From Anaerolineaceae bacterium UBA6086 (GTDB lineage: Bacteria > Chloroflexota > Anaerolineae > Anaerolineales > Anaerolineaceae): a DNA stretch of 24,341 nucleotides. The position numbers were made by a program, and so were the translations under genes. The notes beneath the pieces are model-generated. The model made no database searches. It was not told where the DNA came from and was given only the letters and a program-made list of their open reading frames with translations. The stretch covers positions 1 through 24,341 of the forward strand of contig DIXG01000086.1 of the NCBI GenBank assembly GCA_002436005.1. The letters are read 5' to 3'. This document shows, in pieces, positions 23,424 through 24,341 of this stretch. The stretch's first letter is position 1. The number at the start of each line of letters is the position of its first letter.

Positions 23424-23966
23424 ATGTACAACCACCGTAAACCTGGTGCCATGGCTTATCGTCCTCCACATTTAATCCTCAACGAAACCTGGTATTTCAT
23501 CTCCGCGCACATCGCCGGAGAATTGCCCTTGTTATGCACAGATCAGCACAAATCCATATGGTGTGAAGTTTTCGAATCTTTACAAATGCGGTTTGATGTC
23601 AGGATCGCTGCATGGGTATTGCTTGATAATCATTACCATTTCTTGATCTACTTCCAAAACGCAGGGAATTTACCCGAATTTATGAAGCACCTGCATGGTG
23701 AAACGTCATTCAAGCTCAATAAACTTGATGGCACACAAGGGAGAATGGTTTGGTACAGTTATTGGGATCGCTTTGTCAGGGATGAAAAGGATTACTGGAC
23801 CAAGTTCAATTATATTCACTACAATCCGGTGAAACATGGGTATGTGGAAAAGGCGGAAGAATGGCATTATTCAAGTTACCGGGATATCCTGGAAGTGGAG
23901 GGAGAAGATTGGGTGGATGATGTCTGGGCTAGCTATCCAGTGGTTGAGTTTGATTTTGAGACTTGA
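23424..23966 (+). CDS. REP-associated tyrosine transposase (RAYT, Y1 HUH family)
   Basis: A 180-residue Y1-type HUH nuclease. The N-terminal PPHLILNETWYFISAHI segment is typical of RAYTs. The HUH metal motif is H70-Y-H72 (LLDNHYHFLI) and the catalytic Tyr is most likely Y130 in KFNYIHYNPVKHGYV, preceded by the WDRFVRDEKDYW segment common to this group. RAYTs cut single-stranded REP sequences and are thought to have spread them; they are usually single-copy and do not move as ordinary insertion sequences. The start has no Shine-Dalgarno sequence (an ATG at 23451 is an alternative). REP units lie within 25 bp on both sides, which strongly supports the assignment. No frameshift is seen, so the protein looks intact. 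Confidence 0.92.
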   Translation: MYNHRKPGAMAYRPPHLILNETWYFISAHIAGELPLLCTDQHKSIWCEVFESLQMRFDVRIAAWVLLDNHYHFLIYFQNAGNLPEFMKHLHGETSFKLNKLDGTQGRMVWYSYWDRFVRDEKDYWTKFNYIHYNPVKHGYVEKAEEWHYSSYRDILEVEGEDWVDDVWASYPVVEFDFET

Positions 23967-23985
23967 AAATTGGTTGTTCCGAGGA

Positions 23986-24122
23986 AGGGATGGGTGCGGA
24001 CTTTAGTCCGCAGTCCAAATGGATATAATTAAGCTGAAATGGATATTGAAACGTTTGCATAATTAGTAAATGATTGCTATTGCATAGAATTTCCACTTAC
24101 CGGAGTGCGGACTTCAGTCCGC
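23986..24122. repeat. REP inverted-pair unit 2
   Basis: A left palindrome (GTGCGGACTTTAGTCCGC, then AGTCC), a central AT-rich segment with AATTAAGCTGAAATGG, and a right palindrome after TACCGGA (GTGCGGACTTCAGTCCGC). The two palindromes face each other. The unit starts 20 bp after the RAYT stop. Confidence 0.85.
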
Positions 24123-24204
24123 AAAAACGGCTTTCATTATTCAACAGCCTCTTTATCACCAATCTTTTCATCGCTGTGTTAACCGTTGGATCCATTGTGC
24201 ATAC

Positions 24205-24341
24205 AGGGATGGGTGCGGACTAAAGTCCGCAGTCCAAATGGATATAATTAAGCTGAAATGGAAATTGAAACGTTTGCATAATTAGCGATTGATTGCTACT
24301 GCATAGAATTATCGCTTACCGGAGTGCGGACTTCAGTCCGC
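24205..24341. repeat. REP inverted-pair unit 3
   Basis: Nearly the same as unit 2, with about ten differences over 129 aligned bases by eye, including a compensated change in the hairpin loop (ACTAAAGT for ACTTTAGT). The window ends exactly at the right palindrome; the unit may continue or further copies may follow. Confidence 0.85.

Noticed and set aside
23268..24341. IS200/IS605 insertion sequence
   Set aside because: The Y1 protein has RAYT-type motifs and is surrounded by REP inverted pairs rather than one left and one right subterminal hairpin; no TnpB gene is present.

Overview
This 24.3 kb window is ordinary-looking bacterial chromosome of medium GC with short intergenic gaps. The gene content suggests a Chloroflexota bacterium, probably of the Anaerolineae: VanW/YoaR-type and LCP-type envelope proteins, lipoproteins with acidic Pro/Thr-rich stalks, an ATP-type ccmABCD cluster preceded by a membrane-anchored zinc ribbon, tandem SIMPL lipoproteins and a GdhA-type dehydrogenase. 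This assignment is inferred from protein family resemblance, not from any marker gene. No rRNA, tRNA, CRISPR array, phage module or replication origin was seen.

Layout. 1-3541 (+): the 3' part of a VanW-domain protein, a Trm112-like zinc protein and an LCP (LytR-CpsA-Psr) cell-wall transferase, closed by a good terminator. 3569-10176 (-): a DUF6884-like protein, two large surface lipoproteins, a DegV fatty-acid-binding protein and two tandem SIMPL-domain lipoproteins. 10345-11907 (+): gdhA with its own promoter, a long leader holding a terminator-like hairpin, and a strong terminator. 12089-14868 (-): a MerR-type regulator followed by an aldo/keto reductase, an NTF2-like protein and a second aldo/keto reductase, driven by a textbook MerR promoter with a 19-bp spacer and a dyad operator. 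The distal two genes look more AT-rich and are bracketed by copies of a palindromic repeat. 15060-18019 (-): a nucleoside phosphorylase and dnaK. 18145-20862 (-): ccmA-ccmB-ccmC-ccmD, tightly coupled, with a zinc-ribbon protein upstream; ccmA appears to be translated from a leaderless transcript. 21086-21652 (-): an Rrf2-type regulator with a promoter and a downstream dyad. 21723-23252 (+): a hot-dog thioesterase overlapping an M42 peptidase gene. 23268-24341: a REP-associated tyrosine transposase (RAYT) gene between copies of a roughly 130-bp inverted-pair REP element; the window ends on the last copy.

The most interesting signals are regulatory or repeat-based: the MerR operator controlling the reductase operon, the RAYT/REP units, the GGTGAGGACACC palindromes flanking a possible inserted cassette, the leaderless ccm promoter, and an extended -10 promoter that fires directly into a strong hairpin between merR and the phosphorylase gene. 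I found no convincing new defence or biosynthetic system.
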